Both the position numbers and the translations under genes were made by a program. This document shows positions 35,565 to 44,585 of a stretch of 64,000 nt of DNA, one piece after another. This stretch comes from Actinorhabdospora filicis (GTDB lineage Bacteria > Actinomycetota > Actinomycetes > Mycobacteriales > Micromonosporaceae), in contig NZ_BSTX01000001.1 of NCBI RefSeq assembly GCF_030269765.1, forward strand, positions 248,001 through 312,000. The letters are read 5' to 3'. Each line of letters opens with the position of its first letter. Within the stretch, counting starts at the first letter, position 1. Below the pieces are notes generated by a model that worked only from the letters and a program-made list of their open reading frames with translations, was not told the DNA's origin and searched no databases.

Positions 35565-36155
35565 CTACTCCCCCGCGGCCGCCTCCGCCGCCACTCCCGG
35601 CCACGCCTCCGCGAGGAGCTCGCGCGTGTCCGCCAGGATCTGCGGCAGCACCTTCGTCCGCCCGATCACCGGCATGAAGTTCGCGTCGCCGCCCCACCTG
35701 GGCACCACATGCTGGTGCAGGTGCCCGGCGATGCCCGCGCCGGCCACGGCGCCCTGGTTCATCCCGATGTTGAAGCCGTGGGCCTGCGATACGCGCCGGA
35801 CCACGCGCATGGCGACGCGGGTGAAGGCGGCGAGTTCGGCGACTTCGTCGAGGTCGAGGTCGGTGTAGTCCGGGACGTGCCGGTAGGGGCACACCATCAA
35901 GTGCCCGGAGTTGTACGGGTACAGGTTCAGCACGGCGAACACCGTCCGGCCGCGGGCGATGATGAGGCCGTCGCGGTCGGGCAGTTTCGGCATCTCGCAG
36001 AACGGGCAGCCGACGGGTTCGTGGTCGGGTCCGGGCGGCTTCCCCTCCTCGCCCCTGATGTAGACCATCCGGTGCGGCGTCCACAGCCGCTCCAGCGCGT
36101 CGGGCTCTCCCACGCCCGTCCGCGGTGCCCCCGCGCCGTCCTGTACGTCAGTCAC
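35565..36155 (-). CDS. HIT-family hydrolase/AP4A phosphorylase-like
   Basis: A 196-residue histidine-triad protein. The HIT motif HLHQHVVPRW is at residues ~139-148. A Cys-Pro-Phe-Cys element (GCPFCEM) that binds zinc in this subgroup is near residue 50, and there are FAVLNLYPYNSGHLMV and GFNIGMNQG. It matches the Rv2613c-type diadenosine tetraphosphate phosphorylase located between thrS and pgsA in actinobacteria. The GTG at 36155 was chosen; longer readings lack conserved sequence. Here it is detached from both usual neighbours. Confidence 0.92.
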   Translation of the reverse strand: MTDVQDGAGAPRTGVGEPDALERLWTPHRMVYIRGEEGKPPGPDHEPVGCPFCEMPKLPDRDGLIIARGRTVFAVLNLYPYNSGHLMVCPYRHVPDYTDLDLDEVAELAAFTRVAMRVVRRVSQAHGFNIGMNQGAVAGAGIAGHLHQHVVPRWGGDANFMPVIGRTKVLPQILADTRELLAEAWPGVAAEAAAGE

Positions 36156-36253
36156 GCGCCCGATCCTATGCCCCCGCGCGCCAAGATCCCTGATCGCCGG
36201 AGAGGGCAAAGCATCTGGCGATCTTGTGACCGCCCTCACTATTCTGCGCGACG

Positions 36254-37576
36254 ATGGAGATATCGACGTACACAGATGATTACGAGCTCGTCGCTCCCCT
36301 GTACGGGCTCTCCCCCGAACGGCTGCGAGAGATCGACGCCCTGCACGCCGAGCGGCCTCCGAGGCTGGTGGCGGTGGACGGCGGGACGCCCGTCGGCGTG
36401 GTCGGCGGGTGGGTGCGCCCGGACGGGCGCCTCGTCGGCCGTTTCGGTGGTGACCCGGCACGCACCGCCGCCCCGCTGGCCGACCGGCTCGCCGCGATGT
36501 TCGGCGCCGACGTGCACACGCAGGTCGCCGAGGAGGACGCCCCGGCGTTTCGCGCCGCGGGGTTCCGCGACCTGCGCGCCGAGGACCGCTACCGCGTCCG
36601 CTTCGCCGAGGCCCTGGACCGGCTCGGCGAGCGCCCGGTGCCCGGCGGGTACCGGCTGATCGGCGCCGACTCGGCCGATCCGGGGCGGTTGCTGGACCTG
36701 GACTGCGCGTTGCGCGGGCGGGGCTGGCGGCCGGATCCGGTGTGGTTCCGGGAGGAGACCTTCGGTTCGCCGTTCTTCGACCCGTCGGGTTACCTGGTGG
36801 CGGTCAGCGGGGCGGGCGATTACACGGGCCTGGCGCGGTTCTGGCGCAATCCGGACGGGCCGCGGCTGGGTTTCCTGGCGGTGCTGCCCGAGCATCGCGG
36901 GCGGGGTGTCGCGGCGGCGTTGCTGGCGCGGGCGATGCGCGCGGCGGCGTCCTGGGGGCACGAGGAGTTCGTGACCGAGGCCGATCCGGACACCGAGGGC
37001 GCGTCGCTGCTGGCGCGCGCGGGCGCGTCCCGGACCGGCCGGTCGGTGGAGCTGGTGCGCGAGCGGGTGCTGCTGGAGGCGGTCGCCGAGCGGCACGGGC
37101 CGAGCTATGTGGCGATGATCGGCGAGTGCGAGCGCATCGGCGAGGGCTATCCGTGGAACAACGTGCCGCTGGCGCGCTCGGATTTCGCCGCTTTCGTGCG
37201 GGAGCTTCAGGAGGAGGCCGCCGGCATCGGCCTCCCCGAGGGCGCCGCCGCGCAGCGCACCTACGTCCTGACCCGCGACGGTGAGGTGCTCGGTGAGTTC
37301 CGGTTGCGGCCGGACATCGCCGAGCCCTTCGAGGAGCACAATGGCCACATCGGCTACAACCTGCGCCCCTCGGCGCGGGGCCGGGGCCTGGGGACGCGGG
37401 GGCTGGCGCTGGTGCTGGACGAGGCGCGGCGGCTGGGCGTCCCGGGCGTCCTGCTGACGGTGGAGGGCGCCAACGAGGAGTCGGTGCGGGTGATCCTGAA
37501 GAACGGCGGGCGCCTGGTCCGCGTGTTCGGGGACGCCGACGACGCCCGGGTGCGCTCCTACTGGATCGACCTCTAG
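36254..37576 (+). CDS. Tandem GNAT acetyltransferase
   Basis: A 440-residue protein made of two acetyltransferase modules. The first (residues ~1-275) has the acetyl-CoA motif LAVLPEHRGRGVAAALLARAM. The second (residues ~280-440) has IGYNLRPSARGRGLGTRGLALVL and VEGANEESVRVILKNGG, the pattern of small predicted acetyltransferases (COG3981). The two parts resemble independent families, so a gene fusion is likely. The start is 98 bp from the divergent HIT gene. Substrates unknown; antibiotic or amino-acid acylation would be typical for such tandem enzymes. Confidence 0.88.
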   Translation: MEISTYTDDYELVAPLYGLSPERLREIDALHAERPPRLVAVDGGTPVGVVGGWVRPDGRLVGRFGGDPARTAAPLADRLAAMFGADVHTQVAEEDAPAFRAAGFRDLRAEDRYRVRFAEALDRLGERPVPGGYRLIGADSADPGRLLDLDCALRGRGWRPDPVWFREETFGSPFFDPSGYLVAVSGAGDYTGLARFWRNPDGPRLGFLAVLPEHRGRGVAAALLARAMRAAASWGHEEFVTEADPDTEGASLLARAGASRTGRSVELVRERVLLEAVAERHGPSYVAMIGECERIGEGYPWNNVPLARSDFAAFVRELQEEAAGIGLPEGAAAQRTYVLTRDGEVLGEFRLRPDIAEPFEEHNGHIGYNLRPSARGRGLGTRGLALVLDEARRLGVPGVLLTVEGANEESVRVILKNGGRLVRVFGDADDARVRSYWIDL

Positions 37577-38121
37577 GCGGCCACGGGGACGGCGGCCAGG
37601 AACTCCCGGGTCAGCGCGGCGAGGCGCTCGTCGGCTTCGCCGCGCAGGACGCCGTCCTCGATGGACTCCCCGGCCAGCGGCAGGACGTATCCGTGCTCGT
37701 GGACGCGCGCGCCGACGGCCTCCAGGACCAGGCGCAGCGCGTCCTGGCCGCGGCGTCCGCCGCCGCGCCCGGGCCCGGCGGCCAACAGCAGCACGGGGAC
37801 GTCGGTGGTCACCCACGGCTTGACCCGGGAGACCCAGTCGAGGAGGTTCTTGACCGGCCCGGGCAGCGACGCGTTGTACTCGGGTGAGGCGATGACCAGC
37901 GCGTCGTGGCCGGCGATGAGCGCGGCGAGGCGGGCGGCGTGGGCGGGGACGCCCTCGGCGGTCTGGACGTCGAAGTCGTAGAGGGGCACGGGAAAGTCGC
38001 GCAGGTTGGCCTCGGTGACCTCGGCCCCGGCGGCGGTCAGGTGGCGCGCGGCGGTGGTGGCGAGCAGGCCGTTCAGGGAGCCGGAGCGGGCGGAGCCGGT
38101 GAAGACCAGGACCCGGGACAT
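37573..38121 (-). CDS. NADPH-dependent FMN reductase
   Basis: A 182-residue flavodoxin-like reductase. The phosphate-binding start VLVFTGSARSGSLNGLLA and the flavin-contact motif SPEYNASLPGPVKNLLDWVSR are diagnostic of the NADPH:FMN reductase/azoreductase group. It is divergent from a MarR regulator with an 80-bp gap holding a large inverted repeat, so its expression is almost certainly controlled by that regulator, likely in response to oxidants, quinones or aromatic compounds. The 3' end overlaps the convergent acetyltransferase by 4 bp. Confidence 0.93.
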   Translation of the reverse strand: MSRVLVFTGSARSGSLNGLLATTAARHLTAAGAEVTEANLRDFPVPLYDFDVQTAEGVPAHAARLAALIAGHDALVIASPEYNASLPGPVKNLLDWVSRVKPWVTTDVPVLLLAAGPGRGGGRRGQDALRLVLEAVGARVHEHGYVLPLAGESIEDGVLRGEADERLAALTREFLAAVPVAA

Positions 38122-38132
38122 CGGAACCTCCA

Positions 38133-38185
38133 GTTAGTTGACGTGTCACATAAGCTAGCACCAGGTATGTGACACGTCAACTAAC
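38133..38185. promoter_or_regulatory. Divergent MarR operator, 19-nt inverted repeat
   Basis: GTTAGTTGACGTGTCACAT (38133-38151) and its exact complement (38167-38185) flank a 15-nt spacer. Each arm also contains a small dyad, TGAC-GT-GTCA, so the element reads as two operator sites of opposite orientation. It fills the gap between the FMN reductase and MarR starts. Confidence 0.85.
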
Positions 38186-38201
38186 GGGTTAGGCTCATTC
38201 C

Positions 38202-38663
38202 GTGAACGAACCACGCTGGCTGTCCCCCGACGAGATGCGCGCCTGGCTCGGCTACCGGCGCCTGCGGAACCTGCTGGACGCGCGCATCGCCCGCGACCTG
38301 ACCGAGGACGCCGGGCTGTCCGAGCAGGACTACGACGTCATGTCCAACCTCTCGGCCTGCGAGGGCCGCCGCACCGGCGTCGGCGACCTGGCCGCGCGCC
38401 TGCGCTGGTCGCATTCGCGCCTGTCGCATCACCTGACGCGCATGGAGAAGCGCGGCCTGGTCGCGCGCGAGGAGCATCCCGGGGACGCCCGTGGCGCGAT
38501 AGCCGCGCTGACTCCGGCCGGCTGGGCGGCGCTGCGGGAGGCCGCGCCCGGTCACGTGGCCTCCGTCCGCGAGCACCTCATGGACGTCTTGACCCCGGAG
38601 CAGGTCCGGGTCCTGGGGGACGTCGCCGAGGCGGTCCTGGCGCGCCTGGGTCAGAGGACGTAG
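38202..38663 (+). CDS. MarR-family transcriptional regulator
   Basis: A 153-residue winged-helix dimer-type regulator, GTG start. The recognition region GVGDLAARLRWSHSRLSHHLTRMEKRGLVAREEHPGD (split around residues 65-100) is typical of MarR proteins. No conserved cysteine pair for redox sensing is visible (one Cys near residue 54). It is divergent from the FMN reductase and very likely represses it and itself through the intervening inverted repeat. Confidence 0.92.
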   Translation: MNEPRWLSPDEMRAWLGYRRLRNLLDARIARDLTEDAGLSEQDYDVMSNLSACEGRRTGVGDLAARLRWSHSRLSHHLTRMEKRGLVAREEHPGDARGAIAALTPAGWAALREAAPGHVASVREHLMDVLTPEQVRVLGDVAEAVLARLGQRT

Positions 38664-39205
38664 TCGTTGGGGCCGTTCGAGCGGCCCTTCACCTGGAAGC
38701 CCAGGATGATGCTCATGACGCCGAGGAACACCGCGTAGACGCCGATCAGCCAGATGACGGCGAGGACGCCGCTGCCGGGCCAGATCATCAGCAGCAGGCC
38801 GAACAGGACCGAGACGGCGCCGGACAGGATCAGCACCCACTCCCCGGTCATCTCCTTGCGCAGCTGGACGGCGCCGATGATGGTGATGACGCCGCGCACG
38901 ATCGCCCAGGCGGCGATGACGAACAGCAGCGCCAGCGCGGTGATGCCGGGCCAGAACAGGGCGATGAGGCCGAGGATGACGCTGGCCACGCCCATGACGG
39001 CGAGCCAGCCGCGCCCGGCCATGTCGGTGCCGCGGATGGCGGCGGCGATGGCGAAGACGCCGTCCACGAGGGTGTAGGCGCCGAACAGGATCACCAGGAC
39101 GAGGACGGTGGCGCCCGGCCACACCCACGCCATGATGCCGAAGATGATGGCCAGCACGCCCTGGAGCACCAGGACCCACCAGTTGCGCGAGAGCTGCCCG
39201 AGCAT
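38651..39205 (-). CDS. HdeD-family (DUF308) membrane protein
   Basis: A 184-residue protein with six hydrophobic segments arranged in three similar pairs, including FGIMAWVWPGATVLVLVILFGAY and LGLIALFWPGITALALLF, the repeated WPG-containing unit of HdeD/DUF308 proteins. HdeD is linked to acid resistance in enterobacteria; the actinobacterial role is unknown. The last 13 bases overlap the convergent MarR gene. Confidence 0.9.
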   Translation of the reverse strand: MLGQLSRNWWVLVLQGVLAIIFGIMAWVWPGATVLVLVILFGAYTLVDGVFAIAAAIRGTDMAGRGWLAVMGVASVILGLIALFWPGITALALLFVIAAWAIVRGVITIIGAVQLRKEMTGEWVLILSGAVSVLFGLLLMIWPGSGVLAVIWLIGVYAVFLGVMSIILGFQVKGRSNGPNDYVL

Positions 39206-39277
39206 GATGCGCCTCCTTCGACCCTTTTGTCCGTCAAGCTACTCCCTCGACGGGGGCTTTCCGGGCGAAACGGGCGA

Positions 39278-39313
39278 GGCCGGGGCGACCCCGCGTGGAG
39301 GATCGCCCCGGCC
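39278..39313 (-). terminator. Terminator after the GH18 gene
   Basis: GGCCGGGGCGA and its exact complement pair over a 14-nt loop, 16 bp past the stop. Confidence 0.65.
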
Positions 39314-39328
39314 GGGTGCGGGAGGGGG

Positions 39329-41146
39329 TCAGAAGCCCGCGGTGATCTGCGTGAACTGCCAGTTCTGCTGGTCGATGCCCGAGCAGTTCTCCTGGACCCC
39401 GCCGCCCGGGCAGGGCCGGTCGCGGTTGACCGACCAGAAGGCGAGCCGGGACAGGCCCTTCTGCTTGGCCCAGTCGCGGATCTGCGTCCAGGTCTGCGTC
39501 GTGGTCAGCTCGTTGTTGTCGGACAGGCCGTTCATCCCGGAGATGCCCATGTGGGTGTAGGCGACGGCGTCGGTCCAGCCGTAGACGCTCTTGAGCTTGT
39601 TCTTCAGGCCCTCGGACGCCGAGATGGTGCTGGAGTACATGTCGGTGCTGCTGTTGCCGTAGTCGAAGGGCATGATCGTGAAGATGTCCACCGGCACCGC
39701 GAGGGCCTTGGACCGCTCGATGAGCCGGTCGCCCCACTCGGTCGGGCCGCTGATCGCGGTTCCGAAGGTGACGATCGAGGTGATGCCGGGGTTGTTCTGT
39801 TCGATGATCTTCAGCGCGTTCAGGATGCGGTCCTGGACGGTGGCGTTCTCGAACTCGTCGGTGTTCTCGATGTCGATGTCGATGGCCTTGAGCCCGTAGG
39901 CGTCGATGACCTTCTGGTAGGCGCCGGCCAGGGCCTCCGGCGTGGAGCAGTTCGGGCCGAGCTTGTTGCCCTGCCAGCCGCCGAAGGACGGGACGATGTT
40001 GCCGCCGGCCGCCTTGATCTGGTTGATGACCTGCTGGTCGACGCCGCCGGTCAGCGGCCGCTCACCGTCCCAGCCGGGGTTGCAGCCGCCGCTGGAGAGC
40101 ACGAAGGCCATGGTGAACCACTTGATGCCGGTGGCGTTCATGACCGTCACCGGGCTCGGCGGGTCGCCCCAACCGTTGTACAGGTACGGCGCGGCGGCCT
40201 TGGTCCCGCCGCCGGTGCAGCCGGTCGTGGTGCCGGAGACCGGCGCGGACTTCGCCGACTCGCCCTGCGCGTTGTACGCGGCCACGGTGTAGGTGTGGCT
40301 CGTGCACGCCGTCAGGTTGCCGATGGTCGCGGTGGTCGCCGCGCCCGTGGAGACGACGGTCGTCCCCTCGTACACGCGGTAGCCGGTGACCGTGCCGGTC
40401 GATGCGCCCCACGACAGCGAGATGGACGTGTTCGTCGTCCCGGTGACCGTCGGCGTCCCCGGCGTGCCGGGCCCGTTGGTGCAGCCGGTCGTCGTGCCGG
40501 TCACCGGCGCCGACTTCGCCGACTCGCCACTGGCGTTGTACGCGGCCACGGCGTAGGTGTGGGCGGAGCAGGCCGCGAGGTTGCCGATGGTCGCGGTCGT
40601 CCCTGCGCCGGTGGAGACGACCGTGGTCCCCTCGTACACGCGGTAGCCGGTCACGGTGCCCGTCGAGGCGCCCCACGACAGCGAGATGGACGTGTTCGTC
40701 GTCCCGGTAACCGTCGGCGTCCCCGGCGTGCCGGGCCCGGGCGTCGTCCCACCGGCGCAGGAACCGCCGTTCAGCAGGCAGTTGGCCGGGGTGGCGGCGC
40801 CGTTGACGATGAACCCGAAGGTCACCTGCGCCCCGGCCGCGACGGTGCCGTTGTACTCGCGGTTGGCGAAGGTGTGGTGGGTGCCGGACTTGGTCAGCAG
40901 CGAGTCCCAGTACGCGCCGACGCTCGTCCCGGCGGTCAGGTCGAACTCGACCTTCCACGACGTGAGCGTCGTCGTCCCGCCGTTCTTGATGGTGAACTTG
41001 GCCTCGTAACCGCTCCCCCAGTCCTGCGCCTTCGAGAAGGTCGCGGTCGGCCCCGCCAGATCGGCGGCGGGCGCGGCGGTCGGAGCGACGAGCACGACGG
41101 CGAGCGTTAAGAGCGCCGCCGTGGCCGTTCGCAGAATTCTGCGCAT
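39329..41146 (-). CDS. Secreted GH18 chitinase-like protein with CBM2 and two FnIII
   Basis: A 605-residue secreted protein. A signal peptide (residues 1-28, ending APAAD) is followed by a CBM2-type cellulose/chitin-binding domain (~29-125), two fibronectin type III domains (~141-310) and a GH18 barrel (~315-605). The GH18 catalytic motif is DIDIE with the acid at Glu427. The two FnIII units repeat with an exact 264-bp period and are nearly identical, a recent duplication. The catalytic domain resembles Streptomyces ChiD/endo-type GH18 enzymes. Upstream lies a dyad shared with the other GH18 gene of the window. Predicted role: extracellular chitin degradation. Confidence 0.93.
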   Translation of the reverse strand: MRRILRTATAALLTLAVVLVAPTAAPAADLAGPTATFSKAQDWGSGYEAKFTIKNGGTTTLTSWKVEFDLTAGTSVGAYWDSLLTKSGTHHTFANREYNGTVAAGAQVTFGFIVNGAATPANCLLNGGSCAGGTTPGPGTPGTPTVTGTTNTSISLSWGASTGTVTGYRVYEGTTVVSTGAGTTATIGNLAACSAHTYAVAAYNASGESAKSAPVTGTTTGCTNGPGTPGTPTVTGTTNTSISLSWGASTGTVTGYRVYEGTTVVSTGAATTATIGNLTACTSHTYTVAAYNAQGESAKSAPVSGTTTGCTGGGTKAAAPYLYNGWGDPPSPVTVMNATGIKWFTMAFVLSSGGCNPGWDGERPLTGGVDQQVINQIKAAGGNIVPSFGGWQGNKLGPNCSTPEALAGAYQKVIDAYGLKAIDIDIENTDEFENATVQDRILNALKIIEQNNPGITSIVTFGTAISGPTEWGDRLIERSKALAVPVDIFTIMPFDYGNSSTDMYSSTISASEGLKNKLKSVYGWTDAVAYTHMGISGMNGLSDNNELTTTQTWTQIRDWAKQKGLSRLAFWSVNRDRPCPGGGVQENCSGIDQQNWQFTQITAGF

Positions 41147-41271
41147 GGTGTCTCCCGGTGAAGGGTGTTCGTGATGAGAGGTGGACCGCGCCCGAGCCGG
41201 AGAAGGCGCGCCCCATGACGTTCGATCGGGCTGTTCGCCGGGCGGGTCGCCACTGACCGCCCGGATTACTT

Positions 41272-41284
41272 AGGAACGTTTCCT
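41272..41284. promoter_or_regulatory. Dyad AGGAA-CGT-TTCCT upstream of the GH18 gene
   Basis: A perfect 5-3-5 dyad, 126 bp upstream of the start, within a longer imperfect repeat CTTAGGAA/TTCCTTAAG. It differs from the site before the 51.5-kb chitinase gene at only two of 13 positions. It looks like a LacI-type or similar sugar-responsive operator. Confidence 0.6.
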
Positions 41285-41345
41285 TAAGTGGCGTCAATGT
41301 AGCGCCCCGGCAAACCCGCGTCAACAGGATGGATCCGGCTGAAGT

Positions 41346-41846
41346 TCAGTCCAGCGGACGTGCCGGACGGGTCACCGCGAACAGGTCCCCGAACCGCCGG
41401 TTCTGCGCACGGGAGCGCTCCGCGCGGGAGATGTCGCACGCGACTGGTAGATGGTTGGGATGGGGCCTTCGGGAGGAAACGGACCACCGCCGGGGCCAGT
41501 CGCCGGGCACCGGCCCCACACCACTGATGCGGCCGAGTGGCACCTCGCCCGGCTGATCGCCGAGAAAGACGAGGAACCGGCGATCCCGGTTCGACACCCG
41601 GGCGAGCCTCACCGGGGCCTCACCCGACCGCGCCGGCCGCGCGACCGTCTCCCGGCCACCGTCGGTGACCTGCCCCCGCCTCCGTGCGAGCCGTTCCCGG
41701 CGGCCGTAGATCGACGCGAGCCGCGACGCGGGCACCGGCTGCTCCCAGACCTCGAAGGCCGCACCGGAGGTCAGCTCGGCCCGGCACGCCGCCGCGGCCT
41801 CGCTCTCCAGGCCACCGAGCAGGGCGATGAGCCGATCCCGATCCAC
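41346..41846 (-). CDS. Hypothetical protein
   Basis: A 166-residue predicted protein. The first ~110 residues look protein-like (ATG start MDRDRLIALLGGLESEA, then FEVWEQPVPASRLASIYG and VSNRDRRFLVFLGDQPGEV); the last ~50 are Arg-rich and less convincing, which may reflect a frameshift or a natural tail. No domain recognised. It is preceded by a small membrane gene on the same strand 107 bp upstream. Confidence 0.5.
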   Translation of the reverse strand: MDRDRLIALLGGLESEAAAACRAELTSGAAFEVWEQPVPASRLASIYGRRERLARRRGQVTDGGRETVARPARSGEAPVRLARVSNRDRRFLVFLGDQPGEVPLGRISGVGPVPGDWPRRWSVSSRRPHPNHLPVACDISRAERSRAQNRRFGDLFAVTRPARPLD

Positions 41847-41953
41847 GCGGCGAGACTACGCGTCCCCGGCCGGGTGTCCCGGAAAGACCGCCGCGACGAG
41901 CACGGCCCGCCCGCCGAGCCGGAGCGCCACCGGAGACCCCACGCCCGTCCCGG

Positions 41954-42277
41954 TCACAGGGTCAGCCAGACCCACACGACGCCGGGTGTCTGCACCAGCA
42001 GTCCCACCGCGCAGAGCCACACCCCAACTCGGCCACTCCGCGCGAGCGCGCCACCGATGGCGAGACCGAACCCGACCACTCCGGACGCGACCGCGGCCGT
42101 GATGAGCCACAGCTGCATCACCCCTTCGGAGCCGTCCGAGGCCAGCCACATGACCACCGGTCTGATCATGATGAGCACCCGGCCGTACGTGAGGAACACG
42201 ACTCCGGATGCGACGGTCATGATCCAGCACGCGATGGTGCGGCCGGTGGAGGTCTCTTCGGCTAATACGTCTGACAC
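41954..42277 (-). CDS. Small three-helix membrane protein
   Basis: A 107-residue protein with hydrophobic segments at about residues 15-40, 55-80 and 85-107, beginning MSDVLAEETSTGRTIACWIM. No family recognised. It ends 107 bp before the neighbouring hypothetical and starts 43 bp beyond the thrS terminator, so it is a separate unit from thrS. Confidence 0.6.
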   Translation of the reverse strand: MSDVLAEETSTGRTIACWIMTVASGVVFLTYGRVLIMIRPVVMWLASDGSEGVMQLWLITAAVASGVVGFGLAIGGALARSGRVGVWLCAVGLLVQTPGVVWVWLTL

Positions 42278-42319
42278 CGCCTCAGCTTAGGACGCGCCGC
42301 CATCCCGCGCGGGTACGCG

Positions 42320-42353
42320 AAACGGCCCCGGGCGCGCTCGCCCGGGGCCGTTT
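42320..42353 (-). terminator. Terminator after thrS
   Basis: A 15-bp perfect stem (AAACGGCCCCGGGCG and complement) with a CGCT loop, 14 bp past the thrS stop. T-rich flanks occur on both sides, so it can work in both directions. Confidence 0.88.
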
Positions 42354-42366
42354 TCACATCTCTCGG

Positions 42367-44406
42367 CTACGCCTCGGCGGGCGTGGCCTCCTCGCTCTCA
42401 TCGGCCGCGGCCGAGGGGCCGTGGTTCACGCGGGAGCGGACGACGTCGAGCACGTGGGCGACCGCTTCGTCGAGGGGCACGCCGTTGCGCTGGGAGCCGT
42501 CGCGGTAGCGGAAGGACACGGTTCCGGCTTCCTGGTCGGTGTCGCCGGCCAGGATCATGAACGGGATCTTCTGCAGCTGCGCGTTGCGCACCTTCTTCTG
42601 CATGCGGTCGTCGGAGGAGTCCACCTCGGCGCGGACGCCCTCGGCGCGCAGGCGCGCGGCGAAGTCCTCCAGGTAGCCGACGTTCTCGTCGCGGATCGGG
42701 ATGCCGACGGCCTGGACGGGGGCCAGCCACGCCGGGAACGCGCCCGCGTAGTGCTCGGTGAGGACGCCGAAGAAGCGCTCGATGGAACCGAAGAGCGCGC
42801 GGTGGATCATCACCGGGCGCTGCCGGGAGCCGTCGGCGGCGACGTACTCCAGGTTGAACAGCTCCGGCAGGTTGAAGTCGAGCTGGATGGTCGACATCTG
42901 CCAGGTGCGGCCGATGGCGTCCTTGACCTGGACGGAGATCTTCGGACCGTAGAAGGCCGCGCCGCCCGGGTCGGGGACGAGCTCCAGCCCGGACTCCTCG
43001 CCGACCTGGCGGAGGGCCGCGGTGGCCTCCTCCCACACCTCGTCGGAGCCGACGTACTTCTCGGGGTCCTTGGTGGACAGCTCCAGGTAGAAGTCGTCGA
43101 GGCCGTAGTCGGCGAGCAGGTCGAGCACGAAGCGCAGGAGGCTCTTCAGCTCCTCCACCATCAGCTCTTTGGTGGTGTAGATGTGCGCGTCGTCCTGGGT
43201 CAGGCCGCGGACGCGGGTGAGGCCGTGCACGACGCCGGACTTCTCGTAGCGGTAGACGGTGCCGAACTCGAACATCCGCAGCGGCAGCTCACGGTAGGAG
43301 CGGCCACGGGCCCGGAAGATCAGGTTGTGGAACGGGCAGTTCATGGGCTTGAGGTAGTAGTTCGCGCCCTCCAGCTCCATGGGCGGGTACATGCCGTCGG
43401 CGTACCAGTCGAGGTGACCGGAGGTCTGGAACAGCTGCGCCTTCGTGATGTGGGGGGTGTTGACGAACTCGTACCCGGCCTCCTCGTGGCGGCGCCGCGA
43501 GTAGTCCTCCATCTCCTTGCGGATGACGCCGCCCTTGGGGTGGAACACCGCCAGGCCGGAGCCGATCTCGTCGGGGAAGCTGAAGAGGTCCAGCTGCGCG
43601 CCGAGCTTGCGGTGGTCGCGCTTGGCGGCCTCCTCCAGCATGGCGAGGTGTTCCTTGAGGGCGTCGCGGGTCGGCCACGCGGTGCCGTAGACGCGCTGGA
43701 GCTGCGGGTTCTTCTCCGAGCCCATCCAGTACGCGGCGGCCGAGCGCATCAGCTTGAACGCCGGGATGTGCCGGGTGGACGGCAGGTGCGGGCCGCGGCA
43801 CAGGTCGCCCCACTTGCGGTCGCCGGACTTGGCGTCGAGGTTGTCGTAGATGGTCAGCTCGCCGCCGCCGACCTCCATGACCTCGTCGGCGTCGACGTCG
43901 CCGTCGCCCTTGATGTCGACGAGCTTGAGCTTGAACGGCTCGTTCGCCAGCTCGGCCTTGGCGGCGTCGTTGGAGTCGAAGACGCGGCGGGAGAAGCGCT
44001 GCCCGGACTTGATGATCTCCTGCATGCGCTTTTCGAGGCGCTTGAGGTCATCGGGCTGGAACGGGGTCTCGACGTCGAAGTCGTAGTAGAAGCCGTCCCG
44101 GATGGGCGGGCCGATGCCGAGCTTGGCCTCGGGGAACAGGTCCTGCACGGCCTGCGCGAGGACGTGCGCGGTCGAGTGGCGCAGGACGTTCAGGCCGTCC
44201 GGCGAGTCGATGGCGACCGCTTCGACCTCGGCGTCGGCGTCGGGGGCCCACGACAGGTCGCGGAGGTTCCCCTCGCCGTCGCGGACGACGACGATCGCCT
44301 TCGCACCCGACAGCGGGAGGCCGGCGCGCTCGATCGCGTCGGCGCACGTCGTCCCGGCCGGAACGACGACGCGGTCGGTCACGGCGGGAGGCGGAGGTGC
44401 GGACAC
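42367..44406 (-). CDS. thrS: Threonyl-tRNA synthetase
   Basis: A 679-residue class II synthetase. The N-terminal TGS domain starts after [21 protein letters not shown]; the editing domain has [24 protein letters not shown] with the catalytic His pair and the HSTAHVL/CxxxH elements. The class II core contains motif 2 region [33 protein letters not shown] and motif 3 [16 protein letters not shown] at 44406 with AAGGAG upstream is preferred over an upstream ATG with no conserved sequence. In relatives thrS heads the block with HIT, pgsA and pimA; here 6 kb of other genes follows. Confidence 0.96.
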   Translation of the reverse strand: MSAPPPPAVTDRVVVPAGTTCADAIERAGLPLSGAKAIVVVRDGEGNLRDLSWAPDADAEVEAVAIDSPDGLNVLRHSTAHVLAQAVQDLFPEAKLGIGPPIRDGFYYDFDVETPFQPDDLKRLEKRMQEIIKSGQRFSRRVFDSNDAAKAELANEPFKLKLVDIKGDGDVDADEVMEVGGGELTIYDNLDAKSGDRKWGDLCRGPHLPSTRHIPAFKLMRSAAAYWMGSEKNPQLQRVYGTAWPTRDALKEHLAMLEEAAKRDHRKLGAQLDLFSFPDEIGSGLAVFHPKGGVIRKEMEDYSRRRHEEAGYEFVNTPHITKAQLFQTSGHLDWYADGMYPPMELEGANYYLKPMNCPFHNLIFRARGRSYRELPLRMFEFGTVYRYEKSGVVHGLTRVRGLTQDDAHIYTTKELMVEELKSLLRFVLDLLADYGLDDFYLELSTKDPEKYVGSDEVWEEATAALRQVGEESGLELVPDPGGAAFYGPKISVQVKDAIGRTWQMSTIQLDFNLPELFNLEYVAADGSRQRPVMIHRALFGSIERFFGVLTEHYAGAFPAWLAPVQAVGIPIRDENVGYLEDFAARLRAEGVRAEVDSSDDRMQKKVRNAQLQKIPFMILAGDTDQEAGTVSFRYRDGSQRNGVPLDEAVAHVLDVVRSRVNHGPSAAADESEEATPAEA

Positions 44407-44535
44407 GATGGTTCTCCTTCGAGCGGGTACGGGCCTCCCCGTACGTGGCGCCGGGCGATTCCCGGCCTCGCTCATCGTAGTCTCAGCGATTCGCGCCGCT
44501 CGAACGCATTACCCGCCGGTCCGCGAGGGTCCGCA

Positions 44536-44565
44536 CCGCGCCGGGCGGGTGCCCGCCCGGCGCGG
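44536..44565 (-). terminator. Terminator after the 66-residue Cys-rich peptide gene
   Basis: A 14-bp stem (CCGCGCCGGGCGGG and exact complement), 21 bp past the stop codon. Confidence 0.75.
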
Positions 44566-44585
44566 AGACGGTCAGTGGCGCGCGG

